From NCBI RefSeq assembly GCF_002310495.1, contig NZ_CP023344.1, positions 3,427,501 to 3,491,500 on the forward strand: DNA of 64,000 nucleotides, written 5' to 3'. Below are positions 24,365-33,690 of this stretch, one piece after another. The translations under genes and the position numbers were made by a program. Positions within the stretch are counted from its first letter, which is position 1. Each line of letters opens with the position of its first letter. The notes below the pieces were generated by a model that did no database searches, was not told the DNA's origin, and saw only the letters and a list, made by a program, of their open reading frames with translations. This DNA comes from Nibricoccus aquaticus (GTDB taxonomy: Bacteria; Verrucomicrobiota; Verrucomicrobiia; Opitutales; Opitutaceae).

Positions 24365-26092
24365 ATGTCGAAGCCATCAAAACCATCGCTCGTGCCGGCA
24401 CTCGTGTGCGGGTTGTTGCTGTTGGTGGCGGTGTGGTTTTTTGGCGAGTGGCGGAGCGGAGCGCGGAAGAATCAAGCGGAGGATCGTAGGAGCGTGGCGG
24501 AGCGGAAGAGCGGAGAAGAAGGCGCGGCAGGCGAGGTGGAGCGTGCGGTGGGGGCCGATGAGCGGGAGGGGTTGGCGCGGCTGGCGGCGCGGGAGAGGAC
24601 GGAGGCGGAGTGGCGGGATTTGCTGCGGAGGCGGCTGGAGCGGCGGACGGCGCGGGAGAAGGAGGCGATCGTGATTTTCAAGGACGATGAGGCGTATCGG
24701 AAATTCCAGGCGCGGGCGCGGGCGGCGGGGTTTTTTATTTTGCGCGAGAGCGCGAAGCTGCGGGCGGCGCGGGTGCGCTATGACACGATCGCGGCGGTGC
24801 AGCAGGAAGTATTTCAGCATGTGCGGGACTACGAGGAGATCGGGGCGAATGCGTTTGTGGACCGGCCGGTGAGGCCGGTGATCGAGGAGGACGGGCGGGC
24901 GCTCGCGGTGAGGGGGGAGTTGTTGCGCGTGCTCGGGGTGGGCGCGGCGGTGGATCGGAGTCAGTGGGGGCGCGGGGTGATCGTGGCGGTGCTTGATAGC
25001 GGGGTGGCGGGGGACGCGGCGTTTGGGAGCGGGCGGTTGCGGGCGGTGGATGTGGGGCTGGGGTTGTCGCCGGGAAGTGGAGACGACGACGGACATGGGA
25101 CGGCGGTGGCGTCGATCATCGCGGCGGGCGCGGGCGAGGTGGCAGGCGTGGCACCGGCGGCGCAGGTCGTCAGCGTGCGCGTGACGGCGGAGGATGGGCG
25201 GAGCGATGTGTTCACCGTTTCGGAGGGGATCGTGGCGGCGGTGGATGCGGGGGCGAAGGTGATCAACATCAGTCTCGGCGGTTATGATACGAGCGTGCTG
25301 CTGACGCGGGCGGTGGATTATGCGGAGGCGGCGGGGGCGGTGATCGTGGCGGCGTCGGGTAATGACCGAATGACGATGCTGGCGTGGCCGGCGGCAGAGG
25401 CGCGGGTGATTTCGGTGGGCGCGACGGATGCGGCGGGGCGACTGGCGGGATTTTCGAACGTGGGCGAAGGACTCAAGATGACGGCGCCGGGTGTGGGGGG
25501 GCGCGCGGCGTGGTTGGGTGGAGAGCGGGTGTTGTTTAGCGGGACGTCGGCGAGCGCGCCGGTGGTGTCGGGCGCGCTCGCGGCGGTGATGTCGCAGAAG
25601 GCGGGGCGGAGCGGGCGGGAGGCGTGGGAGATTTTAGCGGCGCGGAGCGACGATGCGGGCGCGCCGGGGACGGATGCTGAGTATGGCGCAGGGGTGCTCG
25701 ATCTGGGGTGGGCGATGGAGGGGAATCCGGCTCGGGTGGACCTGGCGGTGTCGAGTCACTGGATCGAGCGGACGGCGGATGGTGCAGCGGGCGTGAGTGT
25801 GGTGGGCGGGGCGTCGGGCGCGGGTGAGGTGGTGGATGTGGTGGTGCAGAACCGCGGGGGATTTGCGGTGGCGGGGGCGGTGCTGGAGATCGAGGCGGGC
25901 GGGGTGAAGTCGCGGCAGGTGGTGCCGGTGATCGCGGCGGGGGCGAGTGCGGTGCTGAAAGTGCCCGTGGATCGGATACGGGTGGACGCGGAGGGGCACT
26001 GGGTGTTGCGGACGGTGGTGGTGGCACCGGGCGGGATGAGCGATGCGGTGCCGGAGAATAATGAGCGGGTGAGCGGGTTGCGGGTGAAGTAG
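24365..26092 (+). CDS. Subtilisin-like serine protease (S8), membrane-anchored or secreted
   Basis: A 575-residue protein with an N-terminal hydrophobic segment (about 8-26) and a charged linker. A propeptide/I9-like domain follows (about 98-165: IVIFKDDEAYRKFQARARAAG). The peptidase domain has the catalytic triad Asp211 (AVLDSGVAG), His244 (DGHGTAVAS) and Ser395 (FSGTSASAPV), with oxyanion Asn in AASGN. Residues about 455-575 form a beta-rich, CARDB-like domain (VVDVVVQNRGGFAVAGAV). It probably acts in the cell envelope. Both flanks are repeat-filled gaps, so it appears monocistronic. Confidence 0.92.
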   Translation: MSKPSKPSLVPALVCGLLLLVAVWFFGEWRSGARKNQAEDRRSVAERKSGEEGAAGEVERAVGADEREGLARLAARERTEAEWRDLLRRRLERRTAREKEAIVIFKDDEAYRKFQARARAAGFFILRESAKLRAARVRYDTIAAVQQEVFQHVRDYEEIGANAFVDRPVRPVIEEDGRALAVRGELLRVLGVGAAVDRSQWGRGVIVAVLDSGVAGDAAFGSGRLRAVDVGLGLSPGSGDDDGHGTAVASIIAAGAGEVAGVAPAAQVVSVRVTAEDGRSDVFTVSEGIVAAVDAGAKVINISLGGYDTSVLLTRAVDYAEAAGAVIVAASGNDRMTMLAWPAAEARVISVGATDAAGRLAGFSNVGEGLKMTAPGVGGRAAWLGGERVLFSGTSASAPVVSGALAAVMSQKAGRSGREAWEILAARSDDAGAPGTDAEYGAGVLDLGWAMEGNPARVDLAVSSHWIERTADGAAGVSVVGGASGAGEVVDVVVQNRGGFAVAGAVLEIEAGGVKSRQVVPVIAAGASAVLKVPVDRIRVDAEGHWVLRTVVVAPGGMSDAVPENNERVSGLRVK

Positions 26093-26430
26093 GCGGCGCT
26101 GGGTGGAGTTGGCTGGAGATGCGGGGAACTATGGAAGCGTTTTTAACTGCGAATGGATGCGGATTTTGGAGGGGAGGCGGATGAGATTTCTGAGGGAAAT
26201 TTTTTACCCACGGATTGCTCGGATGGGCACGGATCGGGATGATCGCGGAAGCGCTGAAGAACGGGGGCGAAATTTTTTGGACAGGATTTCGGGATTAACA
26301 GGATTAGAATGCGCTCGGTGGGATGTGTGCGGAGCGGCTGGCATTGGGTAGTGAAGGAGGGGCGATGGATTAACGGAAGGGCGCAACAGAGGCGTTGCCA
26401 AATGGCGGGCGGAGAAAAACGGTGGAGCCG
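26093..26430. repeat. Repeat-filled gap upstream of metY
   Basis: It holds TTTTTAACTGCGAATGGATG (26139-26158), TTTTTTACCCACGGATTGCT with CGGATGGGCACGGAT (26200-26234) and TTTTTTGGACAGGATTTCGG with GATTAACAGGATTAG (26273-26306). After them, 26370-26430 is the metY leader: a small GCAAC...GTTGC hairpin (26375-26390) and no recognised riboswitch. No gene. Confidence 0.75.
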
Positions 26431-27729
26431 ATGAAAACCCACGGCCTCGGTACTAAAGCCCTTCACGCCGGCCAGCAGCCGGACCCCACGACCGGTTCGC
26501 GCGCCGTTCCGATCTACCAGACGACGAGCTATGTTTTCCGCGACACCGAGCACGCCGCGAATCTTTTCGCGCTGAAAGAACTCGGAAACATCTACACGCG
26601 CATCATGAATCCGACGACGGATGTCTTCGAGCAGCGCATGGCAGCGCTCGAAGGCGGCAGCGGCGGGCTGGCGCATTCGTCGGGGCAGTCGGCGATCACG
26701 GATGCGATTTTGAACATCGCGGGAGCGGGCGATCATATCGTGTCGGTCGCGCAGCTCTACGGCGGCACGTACAACCTGTTTCACTATACGCTGCCGAAGC
26801 TGGGCATCGAGGTGTCGTTCGTGGACGCGGGCGATCCGGACGCATTTCGCCGGGCGCTGAAGCCGAACACGAAGGCGTTTTACGGCGAAGGGCTGGGAAA
26901 TCCGGCGTTGAATATTTTCCCGTTCGAGGAGGTCGGGAAGATCGCGAAGGAGGCGGGCGTGCCGCTGATCATCGACAACACGTGCCTGTCGCCGATGTTG
27001 AACCGGCCGTTTGAGTGGGGCGCGAATGTGGTCGTGCATAGCTCGACGAAGTACATCGGCGGGCACGGCACTTCGATCGGCGGCATCGTCATCGATGGCG
27101 GCAATTTCGACTGGAGCCGCGGACGGTTCCCCGGGTTTACGCAGCCGGACCTGAGTTATCACGGGCTGGTTTATTGGGACGCGTTCAAGAGCTTCGCGCC
27201 GGCGGGCGGGGCGAACATCGCGTACATTTTGAAGATGCGGTTGCAGCTGTTGCGCGACGTGGGCGCGTGCCTCTCGCCGTTCAATGCGTTCATGATGCTG
27301 CAAGGGCTGGAGACGCTGCATCTGCGCATGGCGCGGATTTGCGAGAATGCGCAAAAGACGGCGGAGCTGCTGGCGGCGCACGACAAGGTGACGTGGGTCA
27401 ATTATCCCGGCTTGAAGACGAGCAAGAACCACGCGGCGGCGAAGAAGTATCTGAGCGGCGGGTACGGCGGGTTGCTGGGCTTTGGTGTGAAGGGCGGGTT
27501 CGACGCGGGGAAGAAGGTGATCGAGTCGCTGAAGCTGTTCAGCCATCTGGCGAACATCGGCGACGCGAAGTCACTCGCGATCCATCCGGCGAGCACGACG
27601 CATTCGCAGTTGTCGGCGGACGAGCAAAAGGCGTCGGGCGTGTCGGCGGATTATCTGCGGTTGTCGCTCGGGATCGAGGACTTCGCGGACCTGCAGGCGG
27701 ATCTGGAGCAGGCGCTGGCGAAGGTGTGA
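26431..27729 (+). CDS. metY: O-acetylhomoserine sulfhydrylase (MetY-type PLP enzyme)
   Basis: A 432-residue member of the Cys/Met-metabolism PLP family. It joins O-acetylhomoserine with sulfide to give homocysteine for methionine synthesis. Key sites: [20 protein letters not shown] near the N-terminus, [12 protein letters not shown], the PLP Asp in IIDNTCLSP, and the Schiff-base Lys at about 207 in [16 protein letters not shown]. The length and the HGTSIGG sequence point to the O-acetylhomoserine branch rather than cystathionine gamma-synthase. The start at 26431 follows a GGTGGAG site. It stands alone between repeat-filled gaps. Confidence 0.93.
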   Translation: MKTHGLGTKALHAGQQPDPTTGSRAVPIYQTTSYVFRDTEHAANLFALKELGNIYTRIMNPTTDVFEQRMAALEGGSGGLAHSSGQSAITDAILNIAGAGDHIVSVAQLYGGTYNLFHYTLPKLGIEVSFVDAGDPDAFRRALKPNTKAFYGEGLGNPALNIFPFEEVGKIAKEAGVPLIIDNTCLSPMLNRPFEWGANVVVHSSTKYIGGHGTSIGGIVIDGGNFDWSRGRFPGFTQPDLSYHGLVYWDAFKSFAPAGGANIAYILKMRLQLLRDVGACLSPFNAFMMLQGLETLHLRMARICENAQKTAELLAAHDKVTWVNYPGLKTSKNHAAAKKYLSGGYGGLLGFGVKGGFDAGKKVIESLKLFSHLANIGDAKSLAIHPASTTHSQLSADEQKASGVSADYLRLSLGIEDFADLQADLEQALAKV

Positions 27730-27813
27730 GTGAGAAAGGCGGGCGGGCGGGTTTGCGGGCTGGGGCGCTGGTGTGAGCTGGCGCCTCAGCGCGGGGAGGA
27801 GGATTTGGGAGGA

Positions 27814-27945
27814 GTTTTTTAACTGCTAATGGACGCTAATTTTCGGAGGGGAATTTTTAACCACGGATTGCACAGATGAGGAGGGATAGCATAAGGGCGG
27901 AAGAGCGGAAATTTTTTGGACAAGATTAACTGGAGAGACAGGATC
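27814..27945 (+). repeat. Repeat cluster after metY
   Basis: Three families in tandem: TTTTTTAACTGCTAATGGAC (27815-27840), TTTTTAACCACGGATTGCAC with AGATGAGGAGGGATAG (27854-27889) and TTTTTTGGACAAGATTAACT with a degenerate GAGACAGGAT (27912-27943). The order AACCGCGAATGGACG, AACCACGGATTGC, GGACAGGATTAAC is the same as upstream of metY. The gap 27730-27969 has no gene. Confidence 0.75.
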
Positions 27946-27969
27946 GGGAGGATGTTTGAGGGCGGGAGG

Positions 27970-28566
27970 TTAGGGAGTCGCGGGGAGTTCGGCGAGGGAG
28001 CGGGCGGGGCGGAGTTCGCGGGAGGCGGCTTCGTCGAGGAGGCGTTTTGTTTTTCGTTCAGAGATGCGCTTCACGGTGATCTCGCGGAAGAGGTTCATCT
28101 CGTCGCCACAGCCGCGGATGATGAGGGTGACGGGTTCGCCGGCTTTGCCTTCCATCAGGAGGTTTCTGAGTACGTGATTATCCAGCGTGGTGACGTCGAT
28201 GCCGTCGATGGCCAGGATCTGGCCACCATTTTTGAGGGCTACGATTTCAGGAGCTGGAATATTCCACCATACAAAGGCTTCGCGTTGTTTACCGCGGCGG
28301 TCAGCGACCCACATGGGGACTTTCTCCTTTTTGGGGCTAACCTTTGCGATGATGGGAGGGAAAAGTATCGAGCCGGTGAAACGGTTAGATACCCAGACGA
28401 AGGCAAATGGGACCGAGCCGGGTGGGCTGTCGGTGACGACGAGTTGATCGAGTTCTACGTCGGGGGATTTGGCGGGGGCGGAGTCTTTTTCTTTGGCGGA
28501 GAGGGGGAGTGTGAGCGCAAGCGCTAGCAGAAGAAGGAGCGGCGAGCGGGGGCGTGAAACGAGCAT
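27970..28566 (-). CDS. Secreted PDZ-like protein
   Basis: A 198-residue protein from the ATG at 28564-28566, with a signal peptide (PLLLLLALALTLPLSA). The stretch GGQILAIDGIDVTTLDNHVL followed by LLMEGKAGEPVTLIIRG reads as a PDZ-type peptide-binding core (about residues 112-155). The region before it is beta-rich. The C-terminus is charged and Leu/Arg-rich (LLDEAASRELRPARSLAEL). It has no catalytic residues of a protease. Likely a periplasmic adaptor; partner unknown. Confidence 0.65.
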   Translation of the reverse strand: MLVSRPRSPLLLLLALALTLPLSAKEKDSAPAKSPDVELDQLVVTDSPPGSVPFAFVWVSNRFTGSILFPPIIAKVSPKKEKVPMWVADRRGKQREAFVWWNIPAPEIVALKNGGQILAIDGIDVTTLDNHVLRNLLMEGKAGEPVTLIIRGCGDEMNLFREITVKRISERKTKRLLDEAASRELRPARSLAELPATP

Positions 28567-28708
28567 GAGTGAAAGCGAGGAGGCGGAGGGGAGTCGCGGT
28601 GAGGAGATAGGTCCGATGGGGCGCATGGGACGGATGGAACGTGTGGATGAGGATGGATGACCTCTGCGGAGCGGTGCTTGTTCTTTGAGGAAGCGGTGCG
28701 AGCGGGGG

Positions 28709-29585
28709 CTATTTGGTTTTGGGCAGGTGGCGGGCGAGGGTGTCGCGGGCGGGGCCGGGTGGGAGGCTGTCGTGGAGCGGGGCGATGAGGTGGGTTTCGC
28801 CGAGGATTTTGGCGAGGCGCCAGAATTTGGCGGCGGCGATGCCGCTCTTCGGGTTGGCGCGGGTTTTTTGTTCTTCGCGCTCCATGAACTCGCGAGTGGT
28901 GGCCCGGGCGGGTTCGTAGAAGGGGCGAAGTTCTTCGAGGAATTTGATGACGTCCCAGGCGGAGACGCGGTCTTTTTCCTTTTTGGCCTTGGTGCTGGAG
29001 GTGTCGCCGATGGCTTCGAGGTAGAGCCAGCGGGCTTCGGTGAGGGCGGCGGCGTAGTCGCCGGCGTCGAAGAAGGCGCGGGCGAGTTTGAAGCGGCTGA
29101 GAGGATCGTCGGGGCGGGTGGCGGCGCGGAGCTTGGGGAGGAGGGTGAGGCTTTCGACGATCTCGGTGCGGATGGCGGAGGGTTTCTCGCAGTTGACCCA
29201 GTAGCGGCGGGCGGTGCCGTCGGGGTAGAGCCAGACGAGGGTGGGGACGTGGAAGATTTTGTAGCGCTTGGTGAGGTCGGGCGCGGCGAGGACGTCGATC
29301 CGGAGGGCGAGGGAGTGGTCGTTGAGGGCGGCGAGGACGGCGGGATCGGAGAAGATCTCGGGGAGGACTTCGCGGGCGCGTTCGCTCCAGTGGCCGTCGA
29401 AGAAGAGGAGGAGGGGTTTGTTTTCGGCTTTGGCGCGGGCGAGGGCTTCGTCGTGGGAGACGGCGAGGAAGGGGGGGGGACGTCTCGGATGTTGAGGATG
29501 CGCGGGCGGTGGTGGTCCCAAAGGACGTTGCCAGCAAAAGGAACGGGAGGACTGCGCGATGGAGGAGGGAAAGCGGGCGATGCAC
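28709..29585 (-). CDS. Secreted thioredoxin-fold protein, interrupted by a frameshift at a 9-G tract
   Basis: The signal peptide (from a GTG at 29583-29585: VHRPLSLLHRAVLPFLLLAT) and the mature domain are in different frames. They meet at a run of nine G at 29471-29479 (nine C in the coding strand). With eight C the frame would read on as SETSPPFLAVSHDEALARAK. The mature part (to 28709) has a thioredoxin-like core, KPLLLFFDGHWSERA and FHVPTLVWLYPDGTA with the cis-Pro, but no CxxC: the site reads WSER. A helical, TPR-like half follows. It is a pseudogene, a phase-variable gene or a homopolymer sequencing error. Confidence 0.7.
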
Positions 29586-29638
29586 AGAGCGTTGAATTTT
29601 TCAGCCGTGGGCTAATGTCCGGTTTTCCGGGCGTGAAA

Positions 29639-31309
29639 TCAGGGGGTCTCGCGAGAAGAGACTGCGGGTTCCGTCCATCGGGTGGCGGGGAAAGTGATCG
29701 AGCGGGTGAAAGTGCCGACGAGTGGGGCGATGACTTTGACGAGATCGTAGTCGGCCAGTTCGGACTCGCTGATGTTTTTGGGAAATACCACGCGGATCAG
29801 GCGGCGACGCACGCCGTCGACGGAAAGTGTGGCATCGATATACATGCTTTCGGCTGTCAGCAGGGAGCCGTTGCTGCGGGATACGAGGAAGTAGGCGCGA
29901 CGGGAAGTAGTGTCGTTGCGATAGAGGTCGCTCGAGTTGATGTGGTAGGGGCCGTCGGAATCATACTCGGCGTAGGAATCGTCATGGCTGAGCAGGTAGG
30001 AAGGGGTAATTTCATCGAGGGTAAGGGCAAAGCGTTGGGAGGCGGTAGCAGCTTCCTCGGAGCCGTTGGTGCCATCGGGGGAGCCGTAGATTGAGCTGGT
30101 GAAGCTTCTAGTCGCCGCAATGCGGACATGATAAGGTCCTCGTGAGCCGGCTGCTCCTGTAACTATAGGGAGGGTAACGACCGTCTCCGGGCGGCGGAGC
30201 GCGAACATGAAAGCGACCTCGAATGAGCCGGGAATTTCGGGCGGCGTTTCGTAGTTTCGATCGAAGATGAGGAGCTTGTCGGTGCTGGCGTAGGATTCCG
30301 GGTGCTGCGGTTGGGAAAGCGGGACGTGGCGTTCGTGGAGAATGAGCGGGAGTTTCTGGCTGAATCGGGAGCCTACAATCTGGACAACGTGGCCGGCAGG
30401 GATGGGGCCGAGCGTGAGTTCAGACGAGAGAGCGGGAATGTTTTTGGTGCGCGGTTGTACGCGGCTGGCGCCCGAGATTCGCTGGCGATGGAAGTCGGAG
30501 ATCGGGAGGCTGGCTGACGCGGAGACGGCGGGATTGGTGGCGAGAGTTGGGAGGGACGTGATTTCTTTGAAGAGAGGCAGGCTCCAGGCAGCATAGAGAC
30601 CGAGGCAAAGCGCGACTAGTCCTCCGGCAAAAACGAGGGTGCGACGGGTGTTGCGGGTGAAATATTGATGAACGATCAGCACCGGGAGAACGATGAGCGC
30701 GACGATGAGTTCGAGGCGTTCCCGTGTATACTCGCCGGCGCGTGACGGAAGCTTCAGCCACTGGTCTATTAAAATGGCGTGGGCGGCGGTCAACGCGAGC
30801 GTGGTGATGAGGGCTGTCAGGATGAAGGAGCCGACGTTGCGGGTCAGCAGAGCGAAGCAAAACGCGGCGAAGGCGACGCCGGCCTGACGCCCGGCCATTG
30901 GAGGGAATTGCGTGGTGATGTCGGCAATGCGGTAGTGTTGCGCGAGCCACCAGCCGACTTGTACGGCAAATGGAATGACAAGCAGGGTGATCGTGAAGGT
31001 GATGAACTTGCTGGCGAGCAGGCGACGGCCGGAGATCGGCCGGGTGAGCCAGAAGGAGCGGTCGCCGATAACCGGATCTTGATGGACGAGCGCGGCGGCG
31101 ATCAGAGCGGTGGCGAAAAGTGAGAGGCCGAGAAAAAGATTATCGATCAGCTCGGCGCGATTCCAGAGCTCGGCGAGACGGGTGCGCTCAGGATCGAATC
31201 CCGGCGCGTAAAAATTCGCGTAGCGGGCAAGCGTCGCGCCGACGAGGAGGGCGAGCCAGGGCCAGAGACGACGGAGGTCTTTTTTAACGATGTGCCAGAG
31301 GAGATGCAT
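29639..31309 (-). CDS. ABC-2 type permease-like membrane protein
   Basis: A 556-residue protein with about six hydrophobic segments in the first 290 residues, including a start typical of ABC-2 permeases (HLLWHIVKKDLRRLWPWLALL) and RSFWLTRPISGRRLLASKF. A large, soluble, beta-rich domain fills the C-terminal half (about 300-556). It lies 88 bases downstream of an ABC ATPase gene, which follows a GntR regulator, so it is probably the membrane part of that exporter. The substrate is unknown; regulators of this type often control cell-envelope stress exporters. Confidence 0.72.
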   Translation of the reverse strand: MHLLWHIVKKDLRRLWPWLALLVGATLARYANFYAPGFDPERTRLAELWNRAELIDNLFLGLSLFATALIAAALVHQDPVIGDRSFWLTRPISGRRLLASKFITFTITLLVIPFAVQVGWWLAQHYRIADITTQFPPMAGRQAGVAFAAFCFALLTRNVGSFILTALITTLALTAAHAILIDQWLKLPSRAGEYTRERLELIVALIVLPVLIVHQYFTRNTRRTLVFAGGLVALCLGLYAAWSLPLFKEITSLPTLATNPAVSASASLPISDFHRQRISGASRVQPRTKNIPALSSELTLGPIPAGHVVQIVGSRFSQKLPLILHERHVPLSQPQHPESYASTDKLLIFDRNYETPPEIPGSFEVAFMFALRRPETVVTLPIVTGAAGSRGPYHVRIAATRSFTSSIYGSPDGTNGSEEAATASQRFALTLDEITPSYLLSHDDSYAEYDSDGPYHINSSDLYRNDTTSRRAYFLVSRSNGSLLTAESMYIDATLSVDGVRRRLIRVVFPKNISESELADYDLVKVIAPLVGTFTRSITFPATRWTEPAVSSRETP

Positions 31310-31316
31310 GGATGAA

Positions 31317-31352
31317 ATTTTTAACCGCGAATAGACGCTGATGGACGCGAAT
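31317..31352 (+). repeat. AACCGCGAATAGACGC repeat unit
   Basis: TTTTTAACCGCGAATAGACG followed by CTGATGGACGCGAATAAG, in the gap between the ABC permease and ATPase genes (both minus). It is in the same orientation as the other copies, here opposite to the transcription direction. Confidence 0.7.
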
Positions 31353-31397
31353 AAGAAGAAGCGGCGGGGGTGAGCTTGCTGAGCGAAAGTAACGAAG

Positions 31398-32405
<1,008 letters not shown>

Positions 32406-32724
32406 AAGAGCAAGTGGGGTTTAACCGCGGAGGCGCGGAGGACGCGGAGTTTTTTGGGAAGAGAGCGGAGAGCGGTGCGGGTGTGGGTGAAAAGGGGGGG
32501 GGCGCGAATGGACGCGAATATCGGAGTGGGCGGATGTCGGAGGGAGATTTCGGATACGGAGTTTTTTAACTACTGATGGGCACTGAGGCGCACTGATGTC
32601 GGAAGGGGGGTGAAGGAAATCCGAAGGCCGAATGACGGAGGGGCGGAATTTTTGGACAGGATTTGGCGAGGAGCTGGCGGGCGGGAGAACGAGTACGAGT
32701 AAGAGAACGATTTTCGGGGGCGGG
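32406..32724. repeat. Repeat-filled gap between the GntR regulator and ABC ATPase genes
   Basis: No gene. It contains a TTTAACCGCGGAGGCGCGGA repeat with GGACGCGGAG (32420-32449), a run of nine G (32494-32502), GCGCGAATGGACGCGAAT (32502-32519), TTTTTTAACTACTGATGGGC with ACTGAGGCGCACTGATG (32562-32598) and a truncated TTTTTGGACAGGATTTGG (32649-32666). This breaks the otherwise contiguous regulator/ATPase unit by about 320 bases. Confidence 0.75.
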
Positions 32725-33108
32725 TTATTTGCCTTTGAACTTTTTCCAGTGGCGGGTGAGGGCGGATTGGACTTCGTCGAGGGGGAGGCCGAGTTTGCGG
32801 GCTTCGACGACGAGGCGTTCGATTTCGTCGTCGAGGAGCTCGGTTTTGGCTTCGCGCGAACCGGCAGAGGATTCGGCGACGGTGGTGCCGACGGCGGGCG
32901 TCGAGATCAGGACGCGTTCGGCGACGAGGGCGGCGGTGATCTTGTGCGCGGTGTTGGGGTTTATTTTCAGTTCCTGGCTGAGCGCGCGGACGGAGGGGAA
33001 GGCGTCGCCGGGGCGGAGTTGGCCGGCGACGACGGCTTTCTTCACCGCGAAGATGACCTGCTCGGTGATGGGCAGGCCGGGCTTCAGTTCGATGGAGAAG
33101 GGGAGCAT
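32725..33108 (-). CDS. GntR-family transcriptional regulator, YtrA type
   Basis: A 127-residue regulator: a GntR winged-helix domain (about 8-75; LRPGDAFPSVRALSQELKIN, then NTAHKITAALVAERVL) plus a short helical dimerisation tail, the size of the YtrA subfamily. Members of that subfamily repress the ABC exporter genes transcribed with them, and here an ATPase and a permease gene follow. A perfect inverted repeat, GTACTA-N7-TAGTAC, lies 63 bases upstream of the start codon and is the likely binding site. Confidence 0.9.
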   Translation of the reverse strand: MLPFSIELKPGLPITEQVIFAVKKAVVAGQLRPGDAFPSVRALSQELKINPNTAHKITAALVAERVLISTPAVGTTVAESSAGSREAKTELLDDEIERLVVEARKLGLPLDEVQSALTRHWKKFKGK

Positions 33109-33170
33109 GGCCGAAGAGGGAAAGGTGAAGGGGGAAGAGTGAAAGCTGCGGGGCGGCTGAGTGTTTGTCT

Positions 33171-33189
33171 GTACTATTTGAACTAGTAC
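33171..33189 (-). promoter_or_regulatory. Predicted operator of the GntR (YtrA-type) regulator
   Basis: GTACTA (33171-33176), seven bases, TAGTAC (33184-33189): a perfect dyad upstream of the regulator gene. A further GTGGTACGGGGTA lies next to it. Its size and position fit autoregulation by a YtrA-type protein. The promoter itself is not clear; TTGCAT at 33204-33209 on the minus strand may be its -35. Confidence 0.6.
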
Positions 33190-33274
33190 GGGTGGTACGG
33201 GGTATGCAAGCGGAATTGGGGGAAAGGAGTGTGGTAGAATGGGCGAATGCGGTTTTAGGGATGCGCTTTGCCCG

Positions 33275-33302
33275 GTAGCCGCGTCTTAAATGACGCGGCT
33301 AC
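33275..33302. repeat. Perfect palindrome GTAGCCGCGTC/GACGCGGCTAC
   Basis: Eleven-base arms (33275-33285 and 33292-33302) with a six-base loop TTAAAT, between the GntR operator and the small membrane protein gene. It resembles the other short GTAG...CTAC-ended palindromes of this window and is probably another dispersed element; no second copy is in view. Confidence 0.55.
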
Positions 33303-33353
33303 AATCGGAGGTTTGACGGAAAATTTTCAGGGCGGTGTGCCGATGAGAGAAGG

Positions 33354-33584
33354 GTGACGATTTTCTTTAATCTCTTGTTCGATCATCTGGTCCGGCATTT
33401 CGGACGGATTGGCGGGTTCGCGTTGTTTGGCTTTTTCTTCAGCTCGGCGTTTTTGCTGCCGTGCTGTTATCTGGAGCTGATCTCGACGAAGGCGGCGTTG
33501 ATCGAGGTGCTGATGGCTACGGTGTGGATGGCGGCGGCGAGTCTGGTGTTGCTCGTGCTGCGGGGCGAAGAGGGCGAGGAGTGA
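33354..33584 (+). CDS. Small membrane protein
   Basis: A 76-residue open frame from a GTG at 33354. It has two hydrophobic segments (FALFGFFFSSAFLLPCCYL and LIEVLMATVWMAAASLVLLVL) and a charged GEEGEE end. Codon composition fits real coding sequence. No ribosome binding site is well placed, so the start is uncertain. Function unknown. The opposite strand is also open but reads as Arg/Gln-rich filler, so I prefer this strand. Confidence 0.5.
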   Translation: MTIFFNLLFDHLVRHFGRIGGFALFGFFFSSAFLLPCCYLELISTKAALIEVLMATVWMAAASLVLLVLRGEEGEE

Positions 33585-33630
33585 CGCTGAGCGCGTACGG
33601 AGGAAGATGTGGGGAAAAAACGGACGGCGG

Positions 33631-33690
33631 CGCACGGCGTGCGCGCCCTACAGGGGCGGTGCGGGGTGGGTGCACCCCGCCTACAGCGTT
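33631..33690. repeat. Two adjacent palindromic elements at the end of the DRTGG gene
   Basis: The first is GCGCACGGCGTGCGC followed by GCCCTACAGG. The second is GCGGGGTGGGTGCACCCCGC followed by CTACAG (33661-33686), the same family as the in-gene copies at 7081 and 7660. The minus-strand stop codon of the gene at 33681 (TAG) is the conserved TGTAG edge of this element. Confidence 0.7.

Noticed and set aside
26370-26430. SAM riboswitch upstream of metY
   Set aside because: Only a small GCAAC/GTTGC hairpin is visible; I could not match conserved SAM-I, SAM-II or SAM-V core positions.
28524-29470. Continuation of the signal-peptide frame past the G tract
   Set aside because: Beyond the tract it reads as Arg/Pro-rich nonsense, whereas the other frame gives a clear thioredoxin-like domain.
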